Source of the DNA: Comamonadaceae bacterium
Lineage (GTDB): Bacteria; Pseudomonadota; Gammaproteobacteria; Burkholderiales; Burkholderiaceae_C
DNA length: 51,684 bases
Assembly: GCA_947448735.1 (NCBI GenBank)
Contig: CANFOS010000027.1
Coordinates: forward strand, 1-51,684
Direction of reading: 5' to 3'
The notes under the pieces were generated by a model. It had not been told where the DNA came from. It saw nothing but the letters and a program-made list of their open reading frames with translations, and did no database searches. How positions within the stretch are numbered: position 1 is the stretch's first letter; each line of letters opens with the position of its first letter. A program made the position numbers and the translations under genes. Shown in pieces: positions 21,103 through 29,559 of this stretch.

Positions 21103-21777
21103 ATGTTTCAACATGTTCAAGCCGTATTGTTTGACCTCGATGGCACGCTGATCGACAGCGCACCCGATCTGGGTGCCGCTGCAGACAAAATGCGTACTGA
21201 CCGTGGTTTGCCGTCAGTTCCTCTGGCCGACTACAGGCCCATGGCGGGAGCCGGCGCACGCGGCATGCTTGGCGTGGCCTTTGGCATCGCCCCCGGACAC
21301 GCAGATTTTGAAAATTTAAAAGAAGAATTTTTTAAAAACTACGAAGCATGCATGACCGAGCGTACCTATGCCTTCGACGGTGTCGCAGACCTGATCGCAC
21401 AGCTTGACCGGGCTGGCCTCAAATGGGGTGTGGTCACCAACAAGTCCGAGCGTTTTGCCTTACCCCTGACCCGCGCCATGCCCTTGTTTCAATCAGCGCA
21501 AACCATTGTCGGCGGCGACACCACGCCGCACGCCAAGCCGCACCCCGCCCCCTTGCTCGAAGCCGCGCGCCAAATTGGCATCGCCCCAGAAAGATGCCTA
21601 TACGTTGGTGACGACGAGCGCGACATCATTGCTGGCCGCGCCGCAGCGATGCCCACCGTTGCCGCTGCTTATGGCTACCTGGGTGCCACGGCTTCAACAG
21701 ACCACTGGAAAGCCGACGCCACCATCTCCACACCATCTGCCTTGCTGTCCCTCTTGCAATTGCCCGCAATGCCTTAA
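21103..21777 (+). CDS. gph: Phosphoglycolate phosphatase (HAD family)
   Basis: The 224-residue HAD hydrolase has FDLDGTLIDSAPDLG (nucleophile and acid Asp), GVVTNKSERF (motif II), the conserved Lys in KPHPAPLLEA and the Mg-binding VGDDERDI. It removes phosphate from 2-phosphoglycolate, for example from DNA repair products. The start at 21103 (MFQHVQAVLF) is one base after the ubiG stop; the longer frame beginning inside ubiG is rejected. It ends 11 bp before ssrA, so ssrA transcription may partly read through from it. Confidence 0.93.
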   Translation: MFQHVQAVLFDLDGTLIDSAPDLGAAADKMRTDRGLPSVPLADYRPMAGAGARGMLGVAFGIAPGHADFENLKEEFFKNYEACMTERTYAFDGVADLIAQLDRAGLKWGVVTNKSERFALPLTRAMPLFQSAQTIVGGDTTPHAKPHPAPLLEAARQIGIAPERCLYVGDDERDIIAGRAAAMPTVAAAYGYLGATASTDHWKADATISTPSALLSLLQLPAMP

Positions 21778-21788
21778 ACTACAGGCTT

Positions 21789-22175
21789 GGGGCTGCATTG
21801 GTTTCGACGTGGGTTCGGACGCGGTGTGGTGCATGTCGAGCTGAGTGTGCTCGTAAAACTGATTCAAACAAACTAACTGCAAACGACGAACGTTTCGCAC
21901 TCGCAGCTTAATTGCCTGTGAGCTTTACAACAGCAGGCCGATGGGCTGGGCAAGGGGTTTTTAGCGCAAGTTAAAGATTCCAGGCTGTAAAGATAATTTT
22001 ATCGGCTGGCTCCGGGCTGGGTACCTTAACCCGGGGCGAGACAATAGGGTGCTGGCGTCTTGTGTAGCGTGCGACTGTGCGACACAAGTGGCGAGACTCA
22101 AACCAGACCGCTAAACATGTAGATCTGCCCGAACAAGGCTTGCGGACGGGGGTTCAAATCCCCCCAGCTCCACCA
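21789..22175 (+). ncRNA. ssrA: Transfer-messenger RNA (one-piece tmRNA)
   Basis: The 5' end GGGGCTG pairs with CAGCTCC before the 3' CCA (22173-22175), forming the tRNA-like acceptor stem, and GGTTCAAATCC is the T-arm. The reading frame at 21879-21911 encodes the tag ANDERFALAA and a stop, ending in the degradation signal ALAA. The RNA rescues stalled ribosomes with SmpB. Its 3' end is a classic integration site for tyrosine integrases, and an integrase gene follows. Confidence 0.97.
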
Positions 22176-22186
22176 CTATAGTGTCC

Positions 22187-22222
22187 AAGGACGTTTACTG
22201 AAGTTCAGTAAACGTCCTTTTT
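22187..22222 (+). terminator. ssrA terminator
   Basis: A perfect 15-bp stem (AAGGACGTTTACTGA with TCAGTAAACGTCCTT) and a 3-nt loop are followed by a T-run to 22222. It lies 11 bp after the tmRNA CCA end. Confidence 0.92.
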
Positions 22223-22285
22223 CATTGGGGAAACGCTACTTTGATGTCCAGTGCGATTCAATGAAGTTCGCTATCTGCCAAAGTA

Positions 22286-22350
22286 AAACCGGGGAACAAA
22301 CCGGGGAACGAATCTCCAAAAAGCGTTAGAATAAAAGATTGTTCCCCGGT
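22286..22350. repeat. Repeats of ACCGGGGAAC upstream of the integrase
   Basis: AAACCGGGGAAC occurs twice in tandem (22286-22297 and 22298-22309), and its inverse GTTCCCCGGT lies at 22341-22350, 40 bp before the integrase start. These could be arm-type binding sites for the integrase or an operator controlling it. Confidence 0.5.
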
Positions 22351-22389
22351 CTCTCTCTGGAAATCATCCATTTTTAATGCACTTTCGAT

Positions 22390-23613
22390 ATGCTGACCGA
22401 TAAGCATTGCAAGAACGCTTTTTGCACACCCGAGAAGAAGCGAGCCCGATTCACCGACTCGGGTGGACTGTACCTTGAGGTCAGTCCTGCAGGGTCCAAG
22501 CGCTGGTTCTGCAAGTTGTACGCAGACGGCAAAGAAGGGCGCATGGCTTTGGGAAGTTACCCTGGCGTTGGGCTCGCCGATGCTCGCAGAGCCAGGGACA
22601 GGGCGAAGCTTCAAAAGTCTTTAGGCGTGAATCCGATACAGGCGCGTCGAATTGAGCGCTTGAAAGCGTCGAATCCGGCGGGTGATACCTTCAAGGACGT
22701 GGCTTTGGAGTGGTTCGCCAAGCAGGCGCCTCAATGGAGCCAAGGCCATGCTGATCGAGCTTTGCGTCAGTTTGAGCGGGATCTGTTTCCCTGGATCGGC
22801 AGCCGCCTTATGCGAGAAATCGAACCAGTGGAACTACTTGCCACTCTTCGTAAGGTGGAGGCGCGAGGAGCTATCGAAACTGCTGACCGCGTACTTATGT
22901 TGGCTCGCCAAGTGTGGCGCTATGCGATTGCAACAGCTCGGGCTGATAGGGATGTCACCGAGGGCTTAAAGGACGCTCTAACGCCTTATAGGGGCACTCA
23001 CTTCGGAGCAATTACCGACCCCACGCAGCTAGGGGAATTGCTACGTGCGCTTGATGCTTACCGCGGAGGCCCAATTGTTCGCGCTGCGCTTCAGTTGTCG
23101 CCTATTCTTTTTCAACGCCCTGGGGAGCTGCGTGGTGGTGAATGGACGGAGATGGATCTTGATGGTGCCATGTGGGAGATTCCACCTGGCAGGATGAAGC
23201 GCACCAAGGATGGCAAGGAAAACGGTGAGCCCCACATGGTGCCCTTACCCCGTCAAGCTGTGAAAATACTGCGAGAGCTTGAACCGATAACTGGTCACTC
23301 CAAGTTGATTTTCCCTGGAGAGCGAAACCATGACAGGCCAATCTCTGAAAATTCGGTCCGTACCGCGTTGATCACGTTGGGTTATAGCTCAGAGCTTCAG
23401 ACTTGGCACGGTTTTAGAGCAACAGCCCGCACCATGCTTGCGGAGCGCTTGGAGTGTGATCCTTTGGTGATCGAAGCGCAGTTGGCACACGCGGTTAAAG
23501 ATGCCAATGGACGGGCATATAACCGTACGCAGTATCTAAAGCAGCGTACAAAAATGATGCAGCAATGGGCCGACTATCTCGATGAGTTGCGTGGGCAAGC
23601 TAGACGTCCTTAG
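22390..23613 (+). CDS. int: P4-type tyrosine integrase
   Basis: The 407-residue protein has the N-terminal DUF4102-type domain (FTDSGGLYLEVSPAGSKRW, MALGSYPGV) and a C-terminal catalytic domain. Catalytic residues are visible as R243 (QRPGELR), H340 and R343 (WHGFR), H367 (QLAH) and the nucleophile Y377 (AYNR). Such enzymes insert islands at the 3' ends of tRNA genes or ssrA, matching its place 215 bp after ssrA. The length is normal and the gene looks intact, so excision may be possible. A hairpin with a T-run lies downstream. Confidence 0.93.
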   Translation: MLTDKHCKNAFCTPEKKRARFTDSGGLYLEVSPAGSKRWFCKLYADGKEGRMALGSYPGVGLADARRARDRAKLQKSLGVNPIQARRIERLKASNPAGDTFKDVALEWFAKQAPQWSQGHADRALRQFERDLFPWIGSRLMREIEPVELLATLRKVEARGAIETADRVLMLARQVWRYAIATARADRDVTEGLKDALTPYRGTHFGAITDPTQLGELLRALDAYRGGPIVRAALQLSPILFQRPGELRGGEWTEMDLDGAMWEIPPGRMKRTKDGKENGEPHMVPLPRQAVKILRELEPITGHSKLIFPGERNHDRPISENSVRTALITLGYSSELQTWHGFRATARTMLAERLECDPLVIEAQLAHAVKDANGRAYNRTQYLKQRTKMMQQWADYLDELRGQARRP

Positions 23614-23731
23614 ACGCGGCAAGACTCATAATTCCTTGAACCCGTAGGTTTTATTCCTGCGGCCCTGGTCACATTCATTGAATGTGAACGTTAGTTCATC
23701 GCTGGCTGCCTCAAAAAAATTTGCAGTGCCA

Positions 23732-23756
23732 CCAGAGACGCACGCGGCGTCTCTGG
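23732..23756. repeat. Perfect inverted repeat after the integrase
   Basis: CCAGAGACGC (23732-23741) pairs with GCGTCTCTGG (23747-23756) with a 5-nt loop. No T-run follows. It could be part of a tandem terminator or a protein site. Confidence 0.45.
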
Positions 23757-23763
23757 CATATAT

Positions 23764-23800
23764 CCGGCTCCTTTTAGAACTCAGCGAGCCGGTTCTTTTT
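23764..23800 (+). terminator. Terminator between the integrase and the convergent lipoprotein gene
   Basis: CCGGCTC (23764-23770) pairs with GAGCCGG (23786-23792), followed by TTCTTTTT. It serves the integrase transcript. The right arm overlaps the last codons of the convergent lipoprotein gene. Confidence 0.65.
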
Positions 23801-24074
23801 GACAGGTCATCACCGCCTGGCTGGCCTTGTCAAAAAAGTCAGGCGGAATTCGTCCCGGCGACTTGCTCATGGCCTTGAGCTGTTGAAACGGGTAGATCTT
23901 GAGAAGCTGGTCATAAGTGCAGTCGCACGCCGCCTTGCCCGTACCGCTCTGCATGCAGCCCGCCAAATACTCGCCACGTGCTTTGGACTCTTCGCTGGAA
24001 CAAGCCACTAAGGCTAGGGCGCACACAACAAAGCAAGCGATCGAGGTCGGTAGTCGGTCGAGAAAGCCATTCAT
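23781..24074 (-). CDS. Small predicted lipoprotein, unknown function
   Basis: The 97-residue product starts with a lipoprotein signal (hydrophobic stretch then LVAC, lipidated Cys near residue 25). The mature part has CMQSGTGKAACDC, a Cys-rich segment with three further cysteines, then a helical region and CQKEPAR at the end. I do not recognise the family. It overlaps the upstream membrane-protein gene by ATGA, so the two are co-translated. With two more small exported proteins upstream it forms a leftward set that is probably island cargo acting at the envelope. Confidence 0.65.
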   Translation of the reverse strand: MNGFLDRLPTSIACFVVCALALVACSSEESKARGEYLAGCMQSGTGKAACDCTYDQLLKIYPFQQLKAMSKSPGRIPPDFFDKASQAVMTCQKEPAR

Positions 24075-24406
24075 CGCAACACCAGCGATGCGCCCAGCGA
24101 CACCGCGATGACAAGCCCAATGACTTGGGGGCCAACCTTCCAGAAGACCTTTATCCAGATCAGGCTCAGCATACCGCCGCCCGTGTAGACCGCATCAGGA
24201 TGCGCAAACTTGCGGACAGCATCGCCGATCAGGGCGCCGCCTATTCCCAGCGCGGTTCCGATAATCACCGCAAAGAGCTTGGCAAAAAAGCCCGCCCGCA
24301 AGACCATGGACGAGTTGTTGAAGGTGCACATAATAATGGCCAAAATAAAGGCTGCTACGCCCCAGATGACGGCCGACTGAATCAATTCGCTGTTGTCTTT
24401 TTCCAT
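24071..24406 (-). CDS. Small multi-pass membrane protein, unknown function
   Basis: The start at 24406 (MEKDNSELIQ) has a GAGGAA ribosome site 7-8 bp upstream and gives 111 residues. Three hydrophobic segments are visible (about residues 13-29, 38-60 and 82-110), the middle one with a glycine-rich stretch (IIGTALGIGGALIGDAV). No catalytic motif is seen. It is translationally coupled to the lipoprotein gene that follows and lies 35 bp after another small exported protein gene. A joint envelope role is inferred only from this arrangement. Confidence 0.65.
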   Translation of the reverse strand: MEKDNSELIQSAVIWGVAAFILAIIMCTFNNSSMVLRAGFFAKLFAVIIGTALGIGGALIGDAVRKFAHPDAVYTGGGMLSLIWIKVFWKVGPQVIGLVIAVSLGASLVLR

Positions 24407-24441
24407 GTGATGATTCCTCTTTGTTGTTGACTGATTTGCGC

Positions 24442-24750
24442 CTAGCAACGGGCGTTAGTGACCGTGCTGACACCGCTGGCGTCCAGCTTCTTGCCGAAAT
24501 CCACCGTGGACTCGGAGTCGGTTTCCAGGGTTAGGCACTGGCCTTTTTTGGCGCGGCTCAGCGCCTGGTAAGCCGGATGCCGGTAGGACGTGGTGACCGT
24601 GCCCTTGTTGGTCGTTACCACCACCTCCGTGCCTTCAGAACTTAAAAGATCTGGCGCCTTAAGCAGCTTGACCTTGGTGGGAAAGGCGAAGGCCGAGCTG
24701 GCAGCCAGTAATACTGCGCAAATGAGGAAGGAAGCATTGAAAGCTTTCAT
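24442..24750 (-). CDS. Small secreted protein, unknown function
   Basis: The ATG at 24750 (MKAFNASF) gives 102 residues with a clear signal peptide ending at SAFA. The mature part contains EGTEVVVTTNKGTVTTSYRHP and two cysteines, one in GQCLTLE and one as the last residue (NARC), which may form a disulfide in the periplasm. No family is recognised. It is the second gene of the leftward four-gene set. Confidence 0.6.
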   Translation of the reverse strand: MKAFNASFLICAVLLAASSAFAFPTKVKLLKAPDLLSSEGTEVVVTTNKGTVTTSYRHPAYQALSRAKKGQCLTLETDSESTVDFGKKLDASGVSTVTNARC

Positions 24751-24777
24751 GAACAAAAACTCCAGATAAAGGTTGAT

Positions 24778-25224
24778 TTAGAAATTGGTTTGGCAGGGAA
24801 ACTTCTGATTCACTGCAGGAAAGAACTTCGCTGCATTGGCTTGTGGGAAGGCAACGGTTCCAAGCGCGTACTTCACCGTCGCGCCGCCCTTGCGGATGTC
24901 CTCCATCAGTGCTCTGAAGTTTCCTGAGCCCACGCGGCTGAGGGTTTCAATGGGGCCGTCATAGGTCTGACCGTTTGCAACGATCTTGAATACGCCGATG
25001 TCGCGGTTGGTGCTCAAGCGGGTAAGCGTCACACGGGACATGGCGTCCGGAGACGAGTCGGCTGTCGGGCAGGCGATATAAAGCCGCAGGTCCTGCTTGT
25101 CGGCAAAAAACTCGAAGCGCCCGCCTTGGTAGCCGGATTTCCATTGGCCGTCGGCCGCTCCCGCAGCGCCGGCGCCAACCGCTGCGGCAGATATGAATGC
25201 AAGTGCAGATAGGGTTTTATGCAT
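24778..25224 (-). CDS. Secreted protein, unknown function
   Basis: The 148-residue product has a signal peptide (MHKTLSALAFISAAAVGAGA, cleavage near AGA/ADG). The mature part looks beta-rich (GRFEFFADKQDLRLYIACPT, FKIVANGQTYDGPIETLSR) and has two cysteines that could form a disulfide. I do not recognise the family, although the layout recalls small periplasmic proteins of the invasion-associated (IalB-like) kind; that is a weak impression only. It is the first gene of the leftward set of small exported proteins and is divergent from an XRE regulator, with about 236 bp between the starts. Confidence 0.6.
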   Translation of the reverse strand: MHKTLSALAFISAAAVGAGAAGAADGQWKSGYQGGRFEFFADKQDLRLYIACPTADSSPDAMSRVTLTRLSTNRDIGVFKIVANGQTYDGPIETLSRVGSGNFRALMEDIRKGGATVKYALGTVAFPQANAAKFFPAVNQKFPCQTNF

Positions 25225-25460
25225 GTCGATACCTTTCTTGTTGGTTTGAAGTGGCTGCAGGCGGCATGATCGCCAGCAGGTGAGGCATAACGGAAGCAGT
25301 CGTAAAGGCGTGTTTGAAGCTCCTTATCAGTTAAAAAAATGGCCAGCTTGATGCTGACCTGCTGGACGTTGTCGATAGGGTGGCGAAGCTCTGCTGTAGA
25401 TGATCATAATGGGCTTCAAACACCGTGGCTTCAAAGGCCTCCTTTTTTCATGATCGGAGG

Positions 25461-25784
25461 ATGCGAACTGCCAACGTCAAAGCCAAGCCCGCTCCGCTGC
25501 CCCTGCGGCTGGTCTTTGCGCGCAACATTCGCCTGGTCAGGGTCAACGCGGGAATCTCGCAGGAACGCATGGCCGCTGAGGCCGGCCTGGACCGGGCCTT
25601 TGTCGGAACCCTGGAGCGGGGCCAGCGCAATATCTCTATCGACAACATCGAACTCATTGCCAAGGCCATTGGCATGGCGCCGCATGAACTGATGCATCCG
25701 GACCTGGCGAAGCTGCAGGGACTGGATGAGACCGTCTTGCGGGCGCCGCGTACCGCACGGCCCTACCCTGTCAAGAAGCGATAG
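25461..25784 (+). CDS. XRE-family HTH regulator
   Basis: The protein is a compact repressor with one helix-turn-helix: FARNIRLVRVNAGISQERMA then GLDRAFVGTLERGQRNISI and a closing helix ending at GMAPHELMHP. The ATG at 25461 gives 107 residues, but its GGAGG sequence directly abuts the codon; a GTG at 25425 would add twelve residues. It is the only regulator next to the leftward exported-protein set and may control that set or island functions. The tail after the HTH is short and basic, with no sensor domain. Confidence 0.8.
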   Translation: MRTANVKAKPAPLPLRLVFARNIRLVRVNAGISQERMAAEAGLDRAFVGTLERGQRNISIDNIELIAKAIGMAPHELMHPDLAKLQGLDETVLRAPRTARPYPVKKR

Positions 25785-25860
25785 ATCCAGGTCCGAGGGG
25801 CGCTCCATTTGGCGCAACCCTCTGCAAGGTGATCAGACTCCGGATTTGCACCTCACACGC

Positions 25861-26430
25861 CTACCCGGTCAGATGCCGGCAAAGCAGAGGAAACGGCAGC
25901 ATCTCGATCCGGACATTGTGCGCACAAGCCCAGGGCTCGCTGGCACTGGAATCCAGCAGCAGCAATGCCCGGACATAGTCCGTACCCCTTTCCGATTCCA
26001 CGCCGATGACCGTCGCCCAGTTACTGCCTGTGCTTGAGGCATAGCGGATCAGCGCTATGCCATCGGACCGAAGCACTTGCAGGGCAGCCTGGCCCGCCTC
26101 GGCGGGGCTGCGGAACGATGTCAAAGCCGCCGGAATACTGGCGTCCAGGGTGCGGATGCAATCCAGCATGGCACTCGCGTCTGGCTGGGCATTCCCTTGG
26201 ACCAGTAACTCCTGCGCCTTCCGTCCTTTTTCTCTGATCAGGTTTCGGATCGGAGCTTGGCCGGCAACGGCGACGCACTGGAAGACGCTGTTCAAAGCGC
26301 ATTGCAGCGGCGAGCTTGACTTGAGGACAGGCAGCTTCTGGTAGCGCAGACCCCGTCGTCCTTTGGCCAGATACTGCACCTCGGAGTCAAAGCGAACCCC
26401 GGCGGCAAACAGATGTTCAAGAGGGGCCAT
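25861..26430 (-). CDS. Unknown protein with papain/C39-like layout
   Basis: The 189-residue protein overlaps the upstream RDF-like gene by 14 bp and is probably coupled to it. The segment PLQCALNSVFQ (Cys44), a helical middle, IALIRYASSTGSNWATVIGV and ALLLLDSSAS resemble the order Cys - strand with His - strand with Asp/Asn of papain- or C39-like cysteine peptidases. The usual catalytic His position appears to be Asn137. This is a pattern impression and not a firm family call. No signal peptide is seen. It could be an inactive relative or an unrelated fold. Confidence 0.6.
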   Translation of the reverse strand: MAPLEHLFAAGVRFDSEVQYLAKGRRGLRYQKLPVLKSSSPLQCALNSVFQCVAVAGQAPIRNLIREKGRKAQELLVQGNAQPDASAMLDCIRTLDASIPAALTSFRSPAEAGQAALQVLRSDGIALIRYASSTGSNWATVIGVESERGTDYVRALLLLDSSASEPWACAHNVRIEMLPFPLLCRHLTG

Positions 26431-27316
26431 GGTGAATGGCCACCTTCTGTGACAGCTTGTCCGCAAGGGCGAGCTTTGGCAGGGCCTGTTTTACCGGGAC
26501 GTTGTCGGTCTCCGGTCCGACAGGAAAAAACTCCTCCAGTACGCCCTCAACTTCTTCGGCCGACTCCTCAAACACACCTGCAGCAAAACCCTTGCGCGAA
26601 GCCTCGTCCAGTGCCGCCTGGTCAAACCCCAAGGCCTTCCACTCATCCCGCTGTGCGATTGCCGCAGCCACGGCAGCCAGTAAGGTCATCCCAGAGCGCA
26701 CCGTCAAGTCCACGTAATAGATCGGCGTACGGTAAGACTGGGAAGTGGACTTTCCGCGCAGACGCAGTTCTAGTGGCAACGTGGACAGCAAGCCGCCCGA
26801 TACGGCATGGAAATATTTCAACCTGGTCGACAGCGTTCGGATACTGTTGTAGCCGGTCGTGCGGAAGATGAAAGAGCCCAGCTCGTCTTCGTCGCCGATC
26901 CGCACGTTCAGTCGTCCATAGGGCTTGCAGTTTCCACCGATGGCCAGTTCGCAGGCATCTGGGGCGGGACACGGAAGCGTTTTGAGGCCCTCGCCAGTCA
27001 GGCGCTTGCAGGTTTCCCCGTTGCCCACGCACATCTGCCGGCCCGTCTTGCGATCAAACAGCGTGTAGTTGGCCCGCAGGCTCAAATCCGGATCATCGAA
27101 CATCAGGCGGATCGGGATGCTCCTGAGTTTGGCATCCGCTGTTTTACGCAAGGTCTTGTCGAGCGGGTGATTCACCCAGCCCTCACGGTTTTGAACCTGA
27201 CTCGTGATGGTGAATTCGTCATCCTTTTCGGGAAGACGCATACCGTCCTTCTCCACGACTTTGCCGATGGAGATGCGGCCGACGATGGGTGGCGTTAAAG
27301 CCAGGCCTTTGAGCAT
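26417..27316 (-). CDS. Island metal-binding protein, gp3/RDF-like family
   Basis: The ATG at 27316 (MLKGLALTPP) gives 299 residues. The N-terminal part has GRISIGKVVEKDG and RSIPIRLMFDDPDL; the centre has five cysteines (96, 103, 116, 122, 130) in the order CVGNGETC, LPCPAPDAC and NCKPYGRL, probably a zinc site; then FIFRTTGYNSIRTLSTRL. Database relatives, as I recall, carry the name hydrolase or metal-binding protein, and resemble phiC31 gp3-type recombination directionality factors. They usually sit with YqaJ and DUF932 genes on integrative elements, as here. The exact function is open: excision control or recombination support. Confidence 0.7.
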   Translation of the reverse strand: MLKGLALTPPIVGRISIGKVVEKDGMRLPEKDDEFTITSQVQNREGWVNHPLDKTLRKTADAKLRSIPIRLMFDDPDLSLRANYTLFDRKTGRQMCVGNGETCKRLTGEGLKTLPCPAPDACELAIGGNCKPYGRLNVRIGDEDELGSFIFRTTGYNSIRTLSTRLKYFHAVSGGLLSTLPLELRLRGKSTSQSYRTPIYYVDLTVRSGMTLLAAVAAAIAQRDEWKALGFDQAALDEASRKGFAAGVFEESAEEVEGVLEEFFPVGPETDNVPVKQALPKLALADKLSQKVAIHHGPS

Positions 27317-27452
27317 AATTTTCCTTGTGTGTGTTTCCAAGAGGTGCCCGCCCCACGTATCCACTGGGAGCAGGCGAACAGGCCCCCAGTGGCTGGGGCG
27401 GCGGGACGACTGGCCCGGATGGATGAGACGGGACGACGCAGTGCCCTTCCTC

Positions 27453-28451
27453 TCAGTCGTTGATCAGGAAGCGACGAGAGCCCGCTTTGGGCAGGCTGTA
27501 GCGTTCCAAGAGATCAGGCTGGTCCTTGAGCAGGGTTTCCACGTCAAGGGTTGAACCATCCTTGCTGCGTTTCCAGGTCACGTCGCCGTTTTCGAACACG
27601 GCTTTGGAGGCGTCGCCCATGCGCTGCTGAATGCGTTGCTTGAGCTCGGCTTCAAGCTTGTTGTGCGCCGTCAGGAAGTGCCGTACCGACAAGAGATCAG
27701 AGAATGCTGCCGACATGACGAGGTCACGAGACAGATCGATGGTCTTGCCGCTGTCCTTGGGATAGAGCGCACGCAGGGCCACATCTGCAGAATCCGAGCC
27801 GTCCGAAGGCGGCTCTTCATCAAGCTCGACGTAGCTCCAGAACTGCCGTTCCAGCAACATGAGTTGCTTGATCATGGCGTCGTTGCGTTCAATCCGGTGG
27901 ATTTGCAGCTCCTGCCCGCACACCAGCACTGCCACGTCGGCGGCCTCCTTGCCGGTGACAGCCAATTGGTGGAGCACCTGCAGCTGGATGTATTCAGGAA
28001 CTCCATCGCGCCAGAGCCGGGCTCCGTTCATGCCGGCAGTCTTGCATTCCAGGATCTGGACATCTGGCGCGCCTATGACCTCCCGGTCCAGGTTGGCCAG
28101 CATCCAGGATTCGCTGGGGTGCTGGAGAATGGCATTGATACGCCTGACCTTGTGACCGGTGCGCTTGGTGTAGTGGGCTGCGACGATGGGCTCCAACAGC
28201 GTTCCCCAGTACATCGGACTGGATTCGTCGTTGGGGTCTGTTTTGGGGAGGTTGGCGTCCCGGCCAGTTTTTTCCATCCAGAGTTCGAGCTGGGATTTGT
28301 ACGGGTTCAGGCCCACTGCGGCTGCGGCGTCGGAACTGCCCAGGCCGTTCTTTCGTACCGAGAGCCAATCGTCGTGGCTCAGGTCATTGGTCTTGACCAG
28401 CTTGAGGGCGGGCATGGGCCTTTCTGGTTTCTGAAGCTTGAGAACGCTCAT
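27453..28451 (-). CDS. YqaJ-type phage recombinase exonuclease
   Basis: The 332-residue protein has the lambda-exonuclease/YqaJ core: GLGSSDAAAAVGLNPYKSQ, GTLLEPIVAAHY (Glu87), LANLDREV (Asp122) and ILECKTA (Glu135, Lys137), giving the D-(D/E)XK nuclease set. A coiled, charged C-terminal half follows. Such enzymes make 3' single strands for annealing recombination. The ATG at 28451 follows a GGAGACGCC ribosome site. It lies 99 bp after the DUF932 gene and 136 bp before the RDF-like gene. Confidence 0.88.
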   Translation of the reverse strand: MSVLKLQKPERPMPALKLVKTNDLSHDDWLSVRKNGLGSSDAAAAVGLNPYKSQLELWMEKTGRDANLPKTDPNDESSPMYWGTLLEPIVAAHYTKRTGHKVRRINAILQHPSESWMLANLDREVIGAPDVQILECKTAGMNGARLWRDGVPEYIQLQVLHQLAVTGKEAADVAVLVCGQELQIHRIERNDAMIKQLMLLERQFWSYVELDEEPPSDGSDSADVALRALYPKDSGKTIDLSRDLVMSAAFSDLLSVRHFLTAHNKLEAELKQRIQQRMGDASKAVFENGDVTWKRSKDGSTLDVETLLKDQPDLLERYSLPKAGSRRFLIND

Positions 28452-28550
28452 GGCGTCTCCTTTCATTTGGTTTGAACAAAGCAAAAAGCCCCGGTCCAGG
28501 TGGATCGAGGCGTATGCCGGATTGCCCGAAGGGCGTTTGCAGGCTGGATT

Positions 28551-29519
28551 TCAGGCCACAAGCTGCAGGGCGTGGTCCAGGGCTCTTTGTTTGAGGGCAG
28601 CACCTGCACCAAAAAGTGCCGAATCCAGGCGGTAGTCCTGGTTACGGGCACGGCGTTCGTGATCCACAAATTCAGTGACGGCATTGAGGAGCCCCCACCC
28701 CGTCGAAGAAGCGGAGGCCAGGTCAGCCCCACGGCCCTGTCCTTCATACATGGATTGGACTTTCTTCAAGGCGCGCTCGTTCATAAGACCGGCTGCAGGA
28801 TCAGTATGGCCATCGGTGTGGCACAGCACCTTGAGCAGGTAGTTCGTAGCCTCGTGGGCCTTGACCTTGCGCTCCGTCAGCATCTTCATCCTGTACATGA
28901 ACGAGTCGAACTGGGATACGGCAATCCCCAGCTGCTTCTTGACCATCTGGGCATCAAACACCGTGCTGTGCGGAACCTTGATGGCACTTGTGGCGCCGTT
29001 CAAGGCGATGGACAGCGTGTTCTGGCAGACAACACGTACGGTGGTGGGCGTTGCCGTGGTGGCCAGCGTCCCGTCGCAAGAGGTGGCCAGCAGGATGTAG
29101 CTGTGGATCACGTCATTGCCCTTGAGGACCGCAGATTTACCGGTTTTGGCGAGAGCAAATAGTTTGCGTCCGCCTTTCAGGACGCCAGCCGTCTCGAGTT
29201 CAAACCCGGAGACTTCCGTGAGATCGCGGTAGAACTCCAGGACGGCCTTGGGCTGGACGACTTGGTAGCGCTGCGAGACCACGGACAGGGGAGCCTGGGT
29301 ATCGCTGCGATACAGCACCTTTTGCTCGTCGAAGGATTTGATGGATCCGAGCGGACCGGCGTTTTCGGTCATGTAGCGGACTGGCGTTTCGCAGATGGTC
29401 CAGTCCATGCCTGCGGATTTCGCCCAAGTTGAGATGGGTTGCTTTGCGGGAAGTGGGTTGCCCAGGCTATGCCATGGGGTTTCACCGACGTATGCCATTG
29501 AGGAGACAGCGTGTGTCAT
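28551..29519 (-). CDS. DUF932 family protein
   Basis: The 322-residue protein begins MTHAVSSMAYVGETPWHSLG, the standard N-terminus of DUF932 proteins, and contains SQRYQVVQP and VRVVCQNTLSIAL, also typical. The family is common on plasmids, phages and integrative elements beside recombination genes; its biochemistry is not established, though a recombination or anti-defence role has been suggested by its company. The start at 29519 follows AAGGAAATATCA. It is the first gene of the DUF932 - YqaJ - RDF-like run. Confidence 0.85.
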   Translation of the reverse strand: MTHAVSSMAYVGETPWHSLGNPLPAKQPISTWAKSAGMDWTICETPVRYMTENAGPLGSIKSFDEQKVLYRSDTQAPLSVVSQRYQVVQPKAVLEFYRDLTEVSGFELETAGVLKGGRKLFALAKTGKSAVLKGNDVIHSYILLATSCDGTLATTATPTTVRVVCQNTLSIALNGATSAIKVPHSTVFDAQMVKKQLGIAVSQFDSFMYRMKMLTERKVKAHEATNYLLKVLCHTDGHTDPAAGLMNERALKKVQSMYEGQGRGADLASASSTGWGLLNAVTEFVDHERRARNQDYRLDSALFGAGAALKQRALDHALQLVA

Positions 29520-29559
29520 TGATATTTCCTTGTAAAGAATAAAGACGCGCACGGCTACG

